DNA from: Streptomyces sp. yr375
Lineage (GTDB): Bacteria > Actinomycetota > Actinomycetes > Streptomycetales > Streptomycetaceae
Assembly: GCF_900110755.1 (NCBI RefSeq)
Contig: NZ_FOFF01000038.1
Coordinates: 24,684 to 88,683 of the forward strand
Direction: 5' to 3'
Length of the DNA: 64,000 bases
Shown: positions 51,152 through 59,527 of the stretch, in pieces
Layout of the letters: each line of letters begins with the position of its first letter
Numbering within the stretch: the first letter of the stretch is position 1
Notes under the pieces: model-generated
Databases searched by the model: none
What the model saw: the letters and a program-made list of their open reading frames with translations, nothing else
Told to the model about the DNA's origin: nothing
Position numbers and translations under genes: made by a program

Positions 51152-53011
51152 TCAGCCGCCGGACGAGCCGAGGACCAGGGTGAGCGTGCGTGCCGTGCCG
51201 CCGCGTTCGACGGTCAGTTCCAGGCGGTCGCCGGGGCGGTGGGCGCGGGTCTTGACGATCAGTTCCTCGCCGGAGTGCACGCGCTGGCCGTCGACCTGCG
51301 TGATGACGTCCCCGGCGCGGATGCCGGCCCGGTCGCCGGGGCCGCCCGCGGTGACCGGGGTGCTTCCGTCGGCGCCGCCGGTGCCGACCCGGGCGCCGTC
51401 GCCCGCGTAGTTCAGGTCGAGGGTGATGCCGATGACCGGGTGGGTCGCCTTCCCGGTGTTGATCAGTTCCTCGGCGACGCGCTTGCCCTGGTTGATCGGG
51501 ATGGCGAACCCGAGGCCGATCGAGCCGGCCTGGGCGGTGCCGGAGTCGGTGCCGTCGGCGGCGGAGCGGATGGCCGAGTTGATGCCGATGACATGGCCCT
51601 GCGTGTCGAGGAGGGGTCCGCCGGAGTTGCCGGGGTTGATCGGCGCGTCGGTCTGGAGGGCGTCGACGTACGACACGTCGCTGCCGTCCCCGCTCTCGCC
51701 TCCGGCGGTGATGGGCCGTTCCTTGGCGCTGATGATGCCGGAGGTGACGGTGCCCTCCAGGTCGAAGGGGGCGCCGATGGCGACGACCGGGTCGCCGACC
51801 TGCACGTTGTCGGAGTTGCCGAGGTAGAGCGGCTTCAGGCCCTTGACCCCGGTCACCCGCACCACGGCGAGGTCGTAGCCGCTGTCCCGGCCGACGACCT
51901 CGGCCTTGGCGGTCTGGCCGCCGTTGAAGACGACGGATATCTCGCCGTTGCTTCCGGCGGGCTCGACGACGTGGTTGTTGGTGAGGATGTAGCCGAGCGA
52001 GTCGAGTACGAAGCCGGTGCCGGTGCCGGACTCCTCGCTGCCGCTGACATGCAGGGTGACGACGCTGGGCAGGGCCCGCGCGGCGATCCCGGCCACACTG
52101 TCGGCGGCCCGCCCGGTCGGCTCGGCGGCTGCCTGCGGCAACCGCACCCCGTTGATCCCACCGTTGCGCTCCAGATACGCCCCCACAGCCCCACCGAACC
52201 CACCGGACACCACCGCGACAACCAACGCACCCCCAACCACCCGCGACCACCGCCGCCCACCCCCGCCAACGGGCGTTCCGCCCAGAGCCGCTCCACCAAA
52301 GGGCGTGGCAGACCAGGGGTCATAACGCTGCCAGGGGCTGGAGCCGGGGGTGGGGGTGGAGGTGGGTTCGGCTGCGGGTGCAGGTGCGGATGGGGGGCCG
52401 AGGGGCGGTACGGCGTCGGCGTGGACGGAAGACGGTTCGGGGACCGGGACAGGGACCGGGGCCGGGACAGGCACGGCGTCGGTGTGGGCGGGAAGCGCTG
52501 CGTGCGCGACCGCCGGGTGCTGGACGGGCGGGGCGGGTGCCCAGGGCCCCGGTTCGCCATACGGCGGGGTGCTGTAGGGGTCGGGGTCATGCAGAGGCTT
52601 GGGCCGCGAGTCGGCAACCGGTGACGCCAACTCGGGGGCCTCCTGGGCGGAGGGGACCGAGTCGGCTTGACCAACCGGGCCGAACGCCACCGGGTCGGCT
52701 GCGGAAACCGCCTCACCGGCCGGACGCCTCAGCTCATAGTCGCCGTCGCCGTCGCCGCTGTGGACGTGGACGTGGGCTTGGGCGTCAGCGCCCGTGTCGC
52801 CGGTGTCGGACAGCGTTGCCGTGTTCGTCGGCTCGGCCGAGGCGGACGGAGACTCCCCTGCGGGATCGGCGGGTGCCGTTCCGTCCTGCGTGCTCGCCGC
52901 CGGCTGGGCCAGTTCGAAGTCGCCCTCATCCGTGGAGGCCTGTTGCCCTGCGGATGCCTGCGGTCGAGGCCGGCTCCACCACTTCGCCCTCGTGGGCTTC
53001 CCCTCGTCCAT
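51152..53011 (-). CDS. HtrA/DegP-type membrane-anchored serine protease with PDZ domain
   Basis: 619 residues. About 250 disordered Pro/Ala/Asp-rich cytoplasmic residues come before a membrane segment (VVGGALVVAVVSGGFGGAVGA, about 262). The S1C protease domain follows: His in TNNHVV (about 346), Asp in GYDLAVV (about 381), Ser in GNSGGPL (about 464). A C-terminal PDZ domain follows (GIRAGDVITQVDGQRV). Degrades misfolded proteins outside the membrane. GGGGAG lies upstream of the ATG. Downstream of the ECF sigma and anti-sigma genes, so a member of their regulon is likely. The N-terminal extension is longer than in most HtrA proteins. Confidence 0.93.
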   Translation of the reverse strand: MDEGKPTRAKWWSRPRPQASAGQQASTDEGDFELAQPAASTQDGTAPADPAGESPSASAEPTNTATLSDTGDTGADAQAHVHVHSGDGDGDYELRRPAGEAVSAADPVAFGPVGQADSVPSAQEAPELASPVADSRPKPLHDPDPYSTPPYGEPGPWAPAPPVQHPAVAHAALPAHTDAVPVPAPVPVPVPEPSSVHADAVPPLGPPSAPAPAAEPTSTPTPGSSPWQRYDPWSATPFGGAALGGTPVGGGGRRWSRVVGGALVVAVVSGGFGGAVGAYLERNGGINGVRLPQAAAEPTGRAADSVAGIAARALPSVVTLHVSGSEESGTGTGFVLDSLGYILTNNHVVEPAGSNGEISVVFNGGQTAKAEVVGRDSGYDLAVVRVTGVKGLKPLYLGNSDNVQVGDPVVAIGAPFDLEGTVTSGIISAKERPITAGGESGDGSDVSYVDALQTDAPINPGNSGGPLLDTQGHVIGINSAIRSAADGTDSGTAQAGSIGLGFAIPINQGKRVAEELINTGKATHPVIGITLDLNYAGDGARVGTGGADGSTPVTAGGPGDRAGIRAGDVITQVDGQRVHSGEELIVKTRAHRPGDRLELTVERGGTARTLTLVLGSSGG

Positions 53012-53164
53012 GTTCTCCCCACTCGCCCCCGCCGGGGCACCGGACCGGGAGCGCGCGCCCCCAGCCCCGGCCCGGCGAACTCCGCCTTCGCGCCCCGCTG
53101 CCTGGCAGGGCGCGGTCCATCACGGATTCAACCAGGTTCGCGGCGGAGTGGCGCGGGGCCCGGG

Positions 53165-54202
53165 TCAGCGGGTGCGCTGGGAGGAAGGGGAGGTGGAGGG
53201 GGTGGGAGCGGAGGTGGTGTCGGGGGCGGGTGCGGCGAGCAGGCCGAGACCGGTGATCTCGGGTGGCGTGCTCCACGCGGTCAGGGTGATCGGCGAGGTC
53301 ATGCCGAGCGGACGTATCAGCGGGGACATCGCGGCGGCGCCGGCCACCATCGGGCCGGCGAGGCGGTGCAGGGCCTGTTCGACCCGGCCGTCGTCGCCCG
53401 TGGAGGGCATGCCGGGCAGCAGCGGTGCGGAGACCTCGGTCGGGGCCGCCGCGGTGTCGCCGAGTTGGCCGCCCTGGGAGAACAGGGGGCCCACGGCACG
53501 ACGCCGCTGGTTCTCCGACGTCGCCGCGGAGCCGGTGCCCGGGGTGCGGGCCGGTGTCACGTTGCTCCCGTTGCCCGAGCCGCTGCGGCCGTCGGCGGTC
53601 GTGTCGATCGGGGCGACGGAGGTCATGCCGCCCAGGGCGATCGCGGCCAGCGACACCGCGCCGGCGGCGACGAACGCGAACCGCATGCTCCGCGACCGGT
53701 CGGCGTCATGGTGGCGGTCGCCGCCACGCCCGACGGGTTGGATCCGAAAGCCGCGGTCGGAATCTGGGCCCGGAGACGGTGGCAGGACGGAGCCGTGGTC
53801 GCGGGCCGGTACATAGCGGAACTCGAACGGCTCGTCCCGCCGCGCGCCTCTCCCTCCGATCCCTCCGAAGACTCCGAAGACCCCGTCGGCGAACCCGCCG
53901 CCACCGCCACCGCCGCTACCGCCCAGCGGCGGGCCGCCGCCGTCCGGGTCGCCTCCGGGCAGCCCCTGAAGGCGGGCCAGGAAGCTTTCGGAGGGGGCCG
54001 GTGGGGCGACTTCCGCGAAGACGTTCTTCAGCCGGCGTTGCGCGTCGACCTCTGTCTTGCACTTCGGGCAGGTCGCGAGATGGGCCAGTACCCGCTCGCG
54101 GGTGTCGTGTCCGAGCTCGCCGTCCACCAGGGCGGAGAGCCGGTCTCCGAGGTGCTGCTCCGCGAGGAGCCGCTCGGTTGCGTTGTTCCGGGATCCACTC
54201 AC
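53165..54202 (-). CDS. Zinc anti-sigma factor (ZAS type, RseA-like)
   Basis: 345 residues from GTG 54202; the start overlaps the sigma-factor stop (GTGA). N-terminal ZAS domain: LGDRLSALVDGELGHD and H-x3-C-x2-C in AHLATCPKC. A Gly-rich linker is followed by one membrane helix (FAFVAAGAVSLAAIALGG, about 172-190) and an extracytoplasmic C-terminus that is Ser/Thr/Pro-rich. It sequesters the adjacent sigma factor and probably releases it when oxidised or proteolysed during envelope stress. The 153-bp gap to htrA (53012-53164) shows no clear element. Confidence 0.9.
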   Translation of the reverse strand: MSGSRNNATERLLAEQHLGDRLSALVDGELGHDTRERVLAHLATCPKCKTEVDAQRRLKNVFAEVAPPAPSESFLARLQGLPGGDPDGGGPPLGGSGGGGGGGFADGVFGVFGGIGGRGARRDEPFEFRYVPARDHGSVLPPSPGPDSDRGFRIQPVGRGGDRHHDADRSRSMRFAFVAAGAVSLAAIALGGMTSVAPIDTTADGRSGSGNGSNVTPARTPGTGSAATSENQRRRAVGPLFSQGGQLGDTAAAPTEVSAPLLPGMPSTGDDGRVEQALHRLAGPMVAGAAAMSPLIRPLGMTSPITLTAWSTPPEITGLGLLAAPAPDTTSAPTPSTSPSSQRTR

Positions 54203-54984
54203 GCGGTCGCGCCCCCTCCTCCCAGAGCGGGAACACGGGCCACGAACGAACGGCGCCCGGCGCGGGCCTCGGGCGCGCGGTGCGCGAGGGCCTTGCGCAG
54301 TTGCGAACGGCCGCGGTGGATACGCGAGCGGACCGTGCCCAGCTTGACGCCCAGGGTCGCGGCGATCTCCTCGTAGGAGAGGCCCTCGATGTCGCAGAGG
54401 ACGACGGCGGCGCGGAACTCGGGCGCGAGGGTGTCCAGCGCCTGCTGGACGTCCGCGTCGAAGTGGGCGTCGTTGAAGGCCTGTTGCGGGGTGGGCTCCT
54501 TGCTGGGCAGCCGCTCTGCCGCGTCGTCGCCCAGCGCGTCGAAGCGGATGCGCTGCTTGCGGCGGACCATGTCCAGGAAGAGGTTGGTCGTGATGCGGTG
54601 CAGCCAGCCCTCGAAGGTGCCCGGCGTGTACGTGGACAGGGAGCGGAAGACGCGGACGAAGACCTCCTGGGTGAGATCCTCGGCGTCGTGCTGGTTGCCG
54701 GTCAGACGGTAGGCGAGCCGGTAGACCCGGCCGCTGTGCATGCTGACGATCTCCTCCCACGTGGGCGGAGTCCACGCCTGCCCGTCCGCGTCGGTGGTGA
54801 AAGTCGCGGTCTGGCCCTGACCGGCGGTGAAGCCGACGGTGTGGCGGTGGTCAGCAGCGGTGTCGTTCACGGATTTCGGCCTGCCCGCCGACCCGAGAAA
54901 GCGCCGCAGCACTCCTCCCCGATCCACAGGCGCGGCCGCACCTCCCCTGTCGGCTCTGGTGGTGTCCAGTGGAGCCCCTACCAT
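54199..54984 (-). CDS. ECF RNA polymerase sigma factor (SigE-like)
   Basis: 261 residues from ATG 54984, with GAGG 5-6 nt upstream. Sigma region 2: YRLAYRLTGNQHDAEDLTQE and FEGWLHRITTNLFLDMVRRK. Region 4: LAPEFRAAVVLCDIEGLSYEE and GVKLGTVRSRIHRGRSQLRKAL. An N-terminal extension of about 75 residues, including DNA-binding-unlike sequence, precedes region 2. It directs transcription of envelope-stress genes. Gene order sigma - anti-sigma - htrA - tatB, with a divergent methyltransferase, equals Rv1221-Rv1224/Rv1220c. Autoregulation is likely, but I could not fix the promoter. Confidence 0.94.
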   Translation of the reverse strand: MVGAPLDTTRADRGGAAAPVDRGGVLRRFLGSAGRPKSVNDTAADHRHTVGFTAGQGQTATFTTDADGQAWTPPTWEEIVSMHSGRVYRLAYRLTGNQHDAEDLTQEVFVRVFRSLSTYTPGTFEGWLHRITTNLFLDMVRRKQRIRFDALGDDAAERLPSKEPTPQQAFNDAHFDADVQQALDTLAPEFRAAVVLCDIEGLSYEEIAATLGVKLGTVRSRIHRGRSQLRKALAHRAPEARAGRRSFVARVPALGGGGATA

Positions 54985-55212
54985 AGCCACCTCGCCCGTT
55001 AGCTCCGGATAAGCGGTTTTACGAGAAATTGATCTGTGCTGCCACGGCTCATGCGGCTGCGTCAGCACTTGCTCGACACCCGGTCCCTCGTCGTGATCCA
55101 ACTGTGTCCCCCCGTCGTCGTTCCCACCCCTTCAAACGCACGGTCCCATCTGCGGGTTCCCGGCGGCAACGGATACAGTCACGCGAGGCAACCACGGGGA
55201 CAGGAGAGGGTC

Positions 55213-55845
55213 ATTACCGGCAACCGGCAGGCAAGCTGGGCGTTCGCCGACGCCTATGCCGCCGAGGACGAAGCGCTGCACTGGGCCCGTGACCGGGCCC
55301 GCGAGGCAGGGCTGCGCTCGGTGTCGCCGAGCACGGGCGCCGCGCTGCGGATGCTCGCCGCGACCGTGGACGCGAAGGCCGTCGCGGAGATCGGTACCGG
55401 AACCGGTGTCTCCGGGATCCACCTGCTGCACGGGATGCGCCCGGACGGCGTCCTGACGACCGTCGACCCCGAGCCGGAGCACCAGCAGTTCGCCCGGCAG
55501 GCCTTCCGCGCCTGCGGCTTCGCCAGCAACCGGGCCCGGTTCATCCCGGGCCGCGCGCTCGACGTCCTGCCCCGCCTCGCGGACGTCGGCTACGACCTCG
55601 TCTTCTGCGACGGCGACCGGCTGGAACTGCTGGAGTACCTCGCCGAATCGTTGCGCCTGCTGCGGCCGGGTGGCCTGGTCGTCTTCGAGGGCGTCTTCGC
55701 CAACGGCCGCACGGTCGACTCCGGACCGCAGCCCACGGAGGTCATAAGGATCCGGGAGCTGCTGCGGGCGGTGCGCGAGAGCCAGGATCTGGTGCCGTCG
55801 CTGCTGCCGGTCGGCGACGGGCTGCTGTGCGCGGTCAAGCGCTGA
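55213..55845 (+). CDS. O-methyltransferase (class I, COMT type), probable ATT start
   Basis: 210 residues when read from ATT 55213; family length is 210-220. Motif I VAEIGTGTGVSGIHLL near 50-65, LTTVDPEPEHQQFARQAF, GRALDVLPRL, YDLVFCDGDRLE and RPGGLVVFEGVFANG make the SAM-binding fold of DUF/COMT-type O-methyltransferases. An AGGAGAGG Shine-Dalgarno is 6 nt from the ATT; upstream GTG/ATG starts (55036, 55051, 55093) would add 40-60 poorly conserved residues with no ribosome binding site. It is divergent from the sigma-factor gene; homologue Rv1220c has the same position. Substrate unknown. Confidence 0.85.
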   Translation: MTGNRQASWAFADAYAAEDEALHWARDRAREAGLRSVSPSTGAALRMLAATVDAKAVAEIGTGTGVSGIHLLHGMRPDGVLTTVDPEPEHQQFARQAFRACGFASNRARFIPGRALDVLPRLADVGYDLVFCDGDRLELLEYLAESLRLLRPGGLVVFEGVFANGRTVDSGPQPTEVIRIRELLRAVRESQDLVPSLLPVGDGLLCAVKR

Positions 55846-55853
55846 GTACGCCC

Positions 55854-55897
55854 TGACTGCGTCCTGGCTGTGTCCTGGCTGTGTCCTGACTGCGTCC
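55854..55897. repeat. 11-bp tandem repeat, four units
   Basis: TGACTGCGTCC, TGGCTGTGTCC, TGGCTGTGTCC, TGACTGCGTCC lie just after the methyltransferase stop. No coding role. The remaining part of the 182-bp gap to DUF3117 holds a terminator. Confidence 0.85.
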
Positions 55898-55963
55898 TGA
55901 GCCTGCGGGCGGCCCTTGGGCCTTTCGGGCTAGGCGGCCTCGCTAAACCCCGGGGGACGTGAC

Positions 55964-56005
55964 AAAACGATCGCTCCGGCATCCTCGCGGGTGCCGGAGC
56001 GATCG
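55964..56005 (-). terminator. Terminator of DUF3117 gene
   Basis: A perfect 14-bp stem (CGATCGCTCCGGCA at 55968-55981 with its complement at 55992-56005), 10-nt loop, followed on the minus strand by TTTT. It lies 23 bp past the DUF3117 stop, and 122 bp beyond the methyltransferase stop on the plus strand. Confidence 0.85.
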
Positions 56006-56027
56006 AAAAAGTGGGGTCGCTTGCGCG

Positions 56028-56195
56028 TCAGCCGACGACCTTCTTGAGGGCGTCGCCGAGTGCGTCGGCCTCGTCAGGGGTCAGTTCCACGACGAGTCGA
56101 CCGCCGCCTTCGAGCGGAACGCGCATGACGATGCCCCGCCCCTCCTTGGTCACCTCGAGCGGGCCATCACCCGTTCGCGGCTTCATGGCCGCCAT
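56028..56195 (-). CDS. DUF3117 family protein
   Basis: 55 residues from ATG 56195 with GGAAGGGGAACG upstream. Reads MAAMKPRTGDGPLEVTKEG and ends DALGDALKKVVG, a small highly conserved actinobacterial family of unknown function. M. tuberculosis Rv1211 is a homologue beside tagA. The 378-bp region 56196-56573 separates it from the divergent enoyl-CoA hydratase and contains promoter sequence; no other supported gene is seen there. Confidence 0.92.
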   Translation of the reverse strand: MAAMKPRTGDGPLEVTKEGRGIVMRVPLEGGGRLVVELTPDEADALGDALKKVVG

Positions 56196-56573
56196 GCTCG
56201 TTCCCCTTCCTGAAACCAGCTCATCGCCAAAGCCGACGGCCCGTGGAGGGCAGCCGCGATCCAGCGTGGGACACGCGACACCGGCATCGAACACATTGCT
56301 TCCCAGCCATTATCCCGCATCTCAGGACCCGATGACCAACATCAGACGGCATCGCTTGCGCAACGCGCGCGAGCAAAACCACTCAATTCGGCGATGTGAC
56401 TGCGATACTGCGCGCCCGCACGGACTTCCACGCGCCGTAAACCCTCCCGAATTCTTTGACGCAGGTCACACGTCGGGTGCGCTCCGGGTACGGCGATCTC
56501 CGCCATGCTGTCCTCGTACATCGGGCGTACTGACCAGTAGTACGTCCGAGCCGCGACACGGAGGGGATACGCC

Positions 56574-57365
56574 ATGGCCGACACCGTGCTCTACGAGGTG
56601 AGCGACGGGCTCGCGACGATCACGCTGAACCGCCCCGAGGCGATGAACGCGCTGGACGTCGCGACCAAGGTCGCCCTCCGGGAGGCGGTCCAGTCCGCGA
56701 CGACCGACGACGCCGTACGGGCCGTGCTGCTGACGGCAGCCGGTGAGCGGGCGTTCTGCGTGGGGCAGGACCTCAAGGAGCACATCGGGCTGCTGGCCGA
56801 GGGCTCGGCGAAGGTCATGAGCACGGTCAAGGAGCACTACAACCCGATCGTGCGGGCGCTGACCGAGGCTCCGAAGCCGGTGGTCGCCGCCGTGAACGGG
56901 GTCGCTGCGGGCGCCGGCTTCGGGTTCGCGCTGGCCGCGGATTTCCGTGTCGTGGCCGACACGGCGTCCTTCAACACGTCGTTCGCGGGGGTCGCGCTCA
57001 CCGCCGACTCCGGCGTCTCGTGGACCCTGCCGCGGGTGATCGGTCCCGGGCGGGCCGCTGACCTGCTGCTCTTCCCGCGCAGCATCACGGCTCAGGAGGC
57101 GTACGAGTGGGGTATCGCCAACCGGGTCGTCCCCGCGGGGGCGCTGCGCGGCGAGGCCGAGAAGGTGGCTCGGGCGTTGGCCTCCGGGCCGACGGTCGCC
57201 TACGCGGCGATCAAGGAGGCCGTGGCTTTCGGGTTCTCGCACTCGCTCTCCGAGACGTTGGAGAAGGAGGACGAGTTGCAGGCTCGGGCGGGGGCGTCCG
57301 AGGACCACGGGATCGCCGTCCAGGCCTTCGTCAACAAGGAGAAGCCGAAGTATCTCGGGCGGTGA
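56574..57365 (+). CDS. Enoyl-CoA hydratase/isomerase family protein
   Basis: 263 residues, ATG 56574 with GGAGGGGAT upstream. Crotonase fold: ITLNRPEAMNALD, FCVGQDLKE (oxyanion), NGVAAGAGFGFALAADFR, and FNTSFAGVALTADSGVSW. In enoyl-CoA hydratases two Glu act at about 120 and 140; here the second is Asp (DSGVSW). So a hydratase or isomerase of fatty-acid or PaaG-like CoA esters is likely but not certain. Cytoplasmic. Its 3' end lies near an interspersed repeat. Confidence 0.88.
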   Translation: MADTVLYEVSDGLATITLNRPEAMNALDVATKVALREAVQSATTDDAVRAVLLTAAGERAFCVGQDLKEHIGLLAEGSAKVMSTVKEHYNPIVRALTEAPKPVVAAVNGVAAGAGFGFALAADFRVVADTASFNTSFAGVALTADSGVSWTLPRVIGPGRAADLLLFPRSITAQEAYEWGIANRVVPAGALRGEAEKVARALASGPTVAYAAIKEAVAFGFSHSLSETLEKEDELQARAGASEDHGIAVQAFVNKEKPKYLGR

Positions 57366-57378
57366 CCGTCGGCTGATG

Positions 57379-57450
57379 CTGGGGGCTGCCGCCCCCAGAC
57401 CCCCGCTTCGGCCCTTAAGGGGCCTCGTCCTCAAACGCCGGACGGGCTGA
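57379..57450. repeat. Interspersed Streptomyces REP-like repeat, copy 1
   Basis: About 72 bp containing the inverted GGGGGC-TGCC-GCCCCC, the palindrome GGCCCTTAAGGGGCC and the tail CTCAAACGCCGGACGGGCTG. Nearly identical to copy 2 at 59396. It is inserted between the enoyl-CoA hydratase and tagA, and supplies the last codons and stop of tagA. Confidence 0.85.
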
Positions 57451-58027
57451 TACGACTGACGCACATCTCCAGGTGGTCGTTGACCAAGCCGCATGCCTGC
57501 ATCAGTGCGTATGCCGTCGTGGGGCCGACGAAGCGGAGGCCCCGTTTTTTGAGGGCCTTCGACAGGGCCGTCGACTCGTCCGTGACCGCCGGGACGTCCG
57601 CGAGGGTTTTCGGGGTCGGGCGGGTGGTCGGGTCGGGGGCGTGGGACCAGATCAGGGTGTCCAGGTCGCCGGCCGGCCAGTCGGCCAGGACGCGGGCGTT
57701 GGCGAGGGTGGCGTCGACCTTGGCTCGGTTGCGGATGATGCCGGGGTCGGCGAGGAGGCGTTCGCGGTCCTCGTCGGTGAAGGCGGCGACCGAGGCGATG
57801 TCGAAGCCGGCGAAGGCGGTGCGGAAGGTGGCGCGGCGGCGCAGGATCGTGATCCAGGACAGGCCGGACTGGAAGGCCTCCAGGCTGAGGCGTTCGAACA
57901 GCGCGTCGTCGCCGTGGACCGGGCGGCCCCACTCCTCGTCGTGGTACGTCACGTAGTCCGGCGTGGACAGGGCCCAGGGGCAGCGCAGCGCGCCGTCCTC
58001 GCCCGCGAGGGCCGTGCCGTCGCTCAC
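57431..58027 (-). CDS. tagA: DNA-3-methyladenine glycosylase I
   Basis: 198 residues from GTG 58027, which overlaps the previous gene stop (GTGA). Starts MSDGTALAGEDGALRCPW; contains DYVTYHDEEWGRPVHGDDALFE, LSLEAFQSGLSWITILRRR, the Cys/His zinc ligands near both ends, and RFVGPTTAYALMQACGLVNDH. It excises 3-methyladenine from DNA. Its C-terminus (SRISPSGV) is encoded by the repeat at 57379, so the native tail was replaced or extended. Coupled with the DivIVA-like gene. Confidence 0.95.
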   Translation of the reverse strand: MSDGTALAGEDGALRCPWALSTPDYVTYHDEEWGRPVHGDDALFERLSLEAFQSGLSWITILRRRATFRTAFAGFDIASVAAFTDEDRERLLADPGIIRNRAKVDATLANARVLADWPAGDLDTLIWSHAPDPTTRPTPKTLADVPAVTDESTALSKALKKRGLRFVGPTTAYALMQACGLVNDHLEMCVSRISPSGV

Positions 58028-58392
58028 TGGTGGTCCTCCGGGGCGGGCTTCTCGAAGGAGACGTGGGAGGCCTGGGAGCCGGTCGGGGGCTGCGCGCCGG
58101 CGAGGGCGGACTCCAGGTCGGCGATGCGGGCGTCGCGCTCGGCGAGTTCGGCGGCGACGCGGTTCAGGGCGTCGTCCACGTCCGCCATGCGGTAGCCGCG
58201 GACGGCCAGCGGGAAGCGGAGGTCGTCGATGTCGGAGCGGTCGACGGGGCGGTCGGGGGGCAGCGGGTCGTGCAGCCGCTCGGGGGCCACCTCCGGCAGC
58301 GGGCCGGTGCCCTCGCCGCCGCCCACCACGGCGAGGGTGACCGCGGCGACCACGACGGCGAGCGCGATGACCAGGAACAAGAACATAACCAT
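58024..58392 (-). CDS. DivIVA-domain-like membrane protein
   Basis: 122 residues from ATG 58392 (MVMFLFLVIALAVVVAAV). One N-terminal membrane helix, then RFPLAVRGYRMADVDDALNRVAAELAERDARI, a DivIVA-type pattern, and a short coiled coil. Similar to Rv1209, which also lies before tagA. Probably attaches to the membrane and senses curvature or septum; inferred. Stop overlaps the tagA start. Confidence 0.82.
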   Translation of the reverse strand: MVMFLFLVIALAVVVAAVTLAVVGGGEGTGPLPEVAPERLHDPLPPDRPVDRSDIDDLRFPLAVRGYRMADVDDALNRVAAELAERDARIADLESALAGAQPPTGSQASHVSFEKPAPEDHQ

Positions 58393-58514
58393 CGGTGGGT
58401 CCCCACACTCGGTGCTCGGAGTGGATGTGTGTGGGTCCGATCGTGCCATGCGGGTGTGACGGTTAGGGTCGCAGGCGGTGGATGTGCGGGACGTACGAAG
58501 AGAGGTCACAGGGG

Positions 58515-59375
58515 ATGCTCAGGCTGGGCGGACGGGAATTCGGCGCGCACGAGCCGGTGATCATGGCCATCGTGAACCGGACCCCGGACTCCTTCTACGA
58601 CCAGGGGGCGACCTTCCGCGACGAGCCCGCCCTCGCACGCGTGGAGCAGGCGGTGTCAGAGGGTGCTGCCATCATCGACATCGGCGGGGTGAAGGCCGGT
58701 CCCGGTGACGAGGTGACGGCGGCGGAGGAGGCGCGGCGGACGGTCGGGTTCGTGGCCGAGGTGCGGCGGCGTTTCCCGGACGTGGTCATCAGCGTGGACA
58801 CCTGGCGGGCCGAGGTCGGGGAGGCGGTCTGCGAGGCGGGCGCGGATCTGCTGAACGACGCGTGGGGCGGCGTGGATCCGCGGCTGGCCGAGGTCGCGGC
58901 GCGGTTCGGGGTGGGGCTGGTGTGCACGCACGCGGGGGGCGCGGAGCCTCGGACGCGTCCGCACCGGGTGACGTACGACGACGTCATGGCCGACATTCTG
59001 CGAGTGACCGTGGGTCTGGCGGAGCGGGCGGCGGGGCTGGGGGTGCCACGGGAGTCGATCATGATCGATCCGGGGCACGACTTCGGGAAGAACACCCGGC
59101 ACAGCCTGGAGGCGACGCGGCGGCTCGGGGAGATGGTGGAGACGGGGTGGCCGGTGCTGGTGTCCCTGTCCAACAAGGACTTCGTCGGGGAGACGCTGGA
59201 CCGGCCGCTGAAGGAGCGGGTGGTGGGGACGCTGGCGACGACGGCCGTGTCGGCGTGGCTGGGGGCCCAGGTGTACCGGGTGCATGAAGTGGCGGAGACG
59301 CGGCAGGTGTTGGACATGGTCGCGTCCATCGCCGGGCACCGGCCTCCGGCCGTCGCCCGGCGCGGGCTGGCGTAG
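58515..59375 (+). CDS. Dihydropteroate synthase-like protein (FolP2 type)
   Basis: 286 residues from ATG 58515 (MLRLGGREFGAHEPVIMAIVN), ribosome binding site AGGGG. TIM-barrel pterin-binding motifs: VNRTPDSFYDQG, IDIGGVKAGPGD, SVDTWRAEV, NDAWGG, IDPGHDFGK and VSLSNKDFVGETL. The canonical DHPS N(V)TPDSFSDGG is here RTPDSFYDQG and the loop of FolP1 is altered, as in FolP2, which in mycobacteria has not shown DHPS activity. So a role in folate synthesis is uncertain. It lies between LOG and DivIVA-like genes, as in mycobacteria. Confidence 0.85.
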   Translation: MLRLGGREFGAHEPVIMAIVNRTPDSFYDQGATFRDEPALARVEQAVSEGAAIIDIGGVKAGPGDEVTAAEEARRTVGFVAEVRRRFPDVVISVDTWRAEVGEAVCEAGADLLNDAWGGVDPRLAEVAARFGVGLVCTHAGGAEPRTRPHRVTYDDVMADILRVTVGLAERAAGLGVPRESIMIDPGHDFGKNTRHSLEATRRLGEMVETGWPVLVSLSNKDFVGETLDRPLKERVVGTLATTAVSAWLGAQVYRVHEVAETRQVLDMVASIAGHRPPAVARRGLA

Positions 59376-59395
59376 GGCGCGCCGCCGTCACTGCT

Positions 59396-59466
59396 GCTGG
59401 GGGCTGCCGCCCCCAGGCCCCCGCTTCGGCCCTTAAGGGCCTCGTCCTCAAACGCCGGACGGGCTG
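59396..59466. repeat. Interspersed Streptomyces REP-like repeat, copy 2
   Basis: Same orientation and nearly the same sequence as copy 1 (one substitution, one single-base deletion), between folP2-type and LOG genes. Here it does not enter a gene. Forms hairpins with GGGGGC/GCCCCC and CCCTTAAGGG. Confidence 0.85.
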
Positions 59467-59527
59467 AAGCACAGGCACCCGACCGGCGTTCGAAGCGCGG
59501 CAAGCCGCCCCAACCGTCCTAGCGGCC

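Noticed and set aside
56342..56506. 54-codon minus ORF (MAEIAVPGAHPTCD) with GAGG upstream, opposite the enoyl-CoA hydratase promoter
   Set aside because: Third-position G/C is only about 57% against about 90% for neighbours, it contains a TTA codon, and it overlaps the divergent promoter region. Possible, but not supported.
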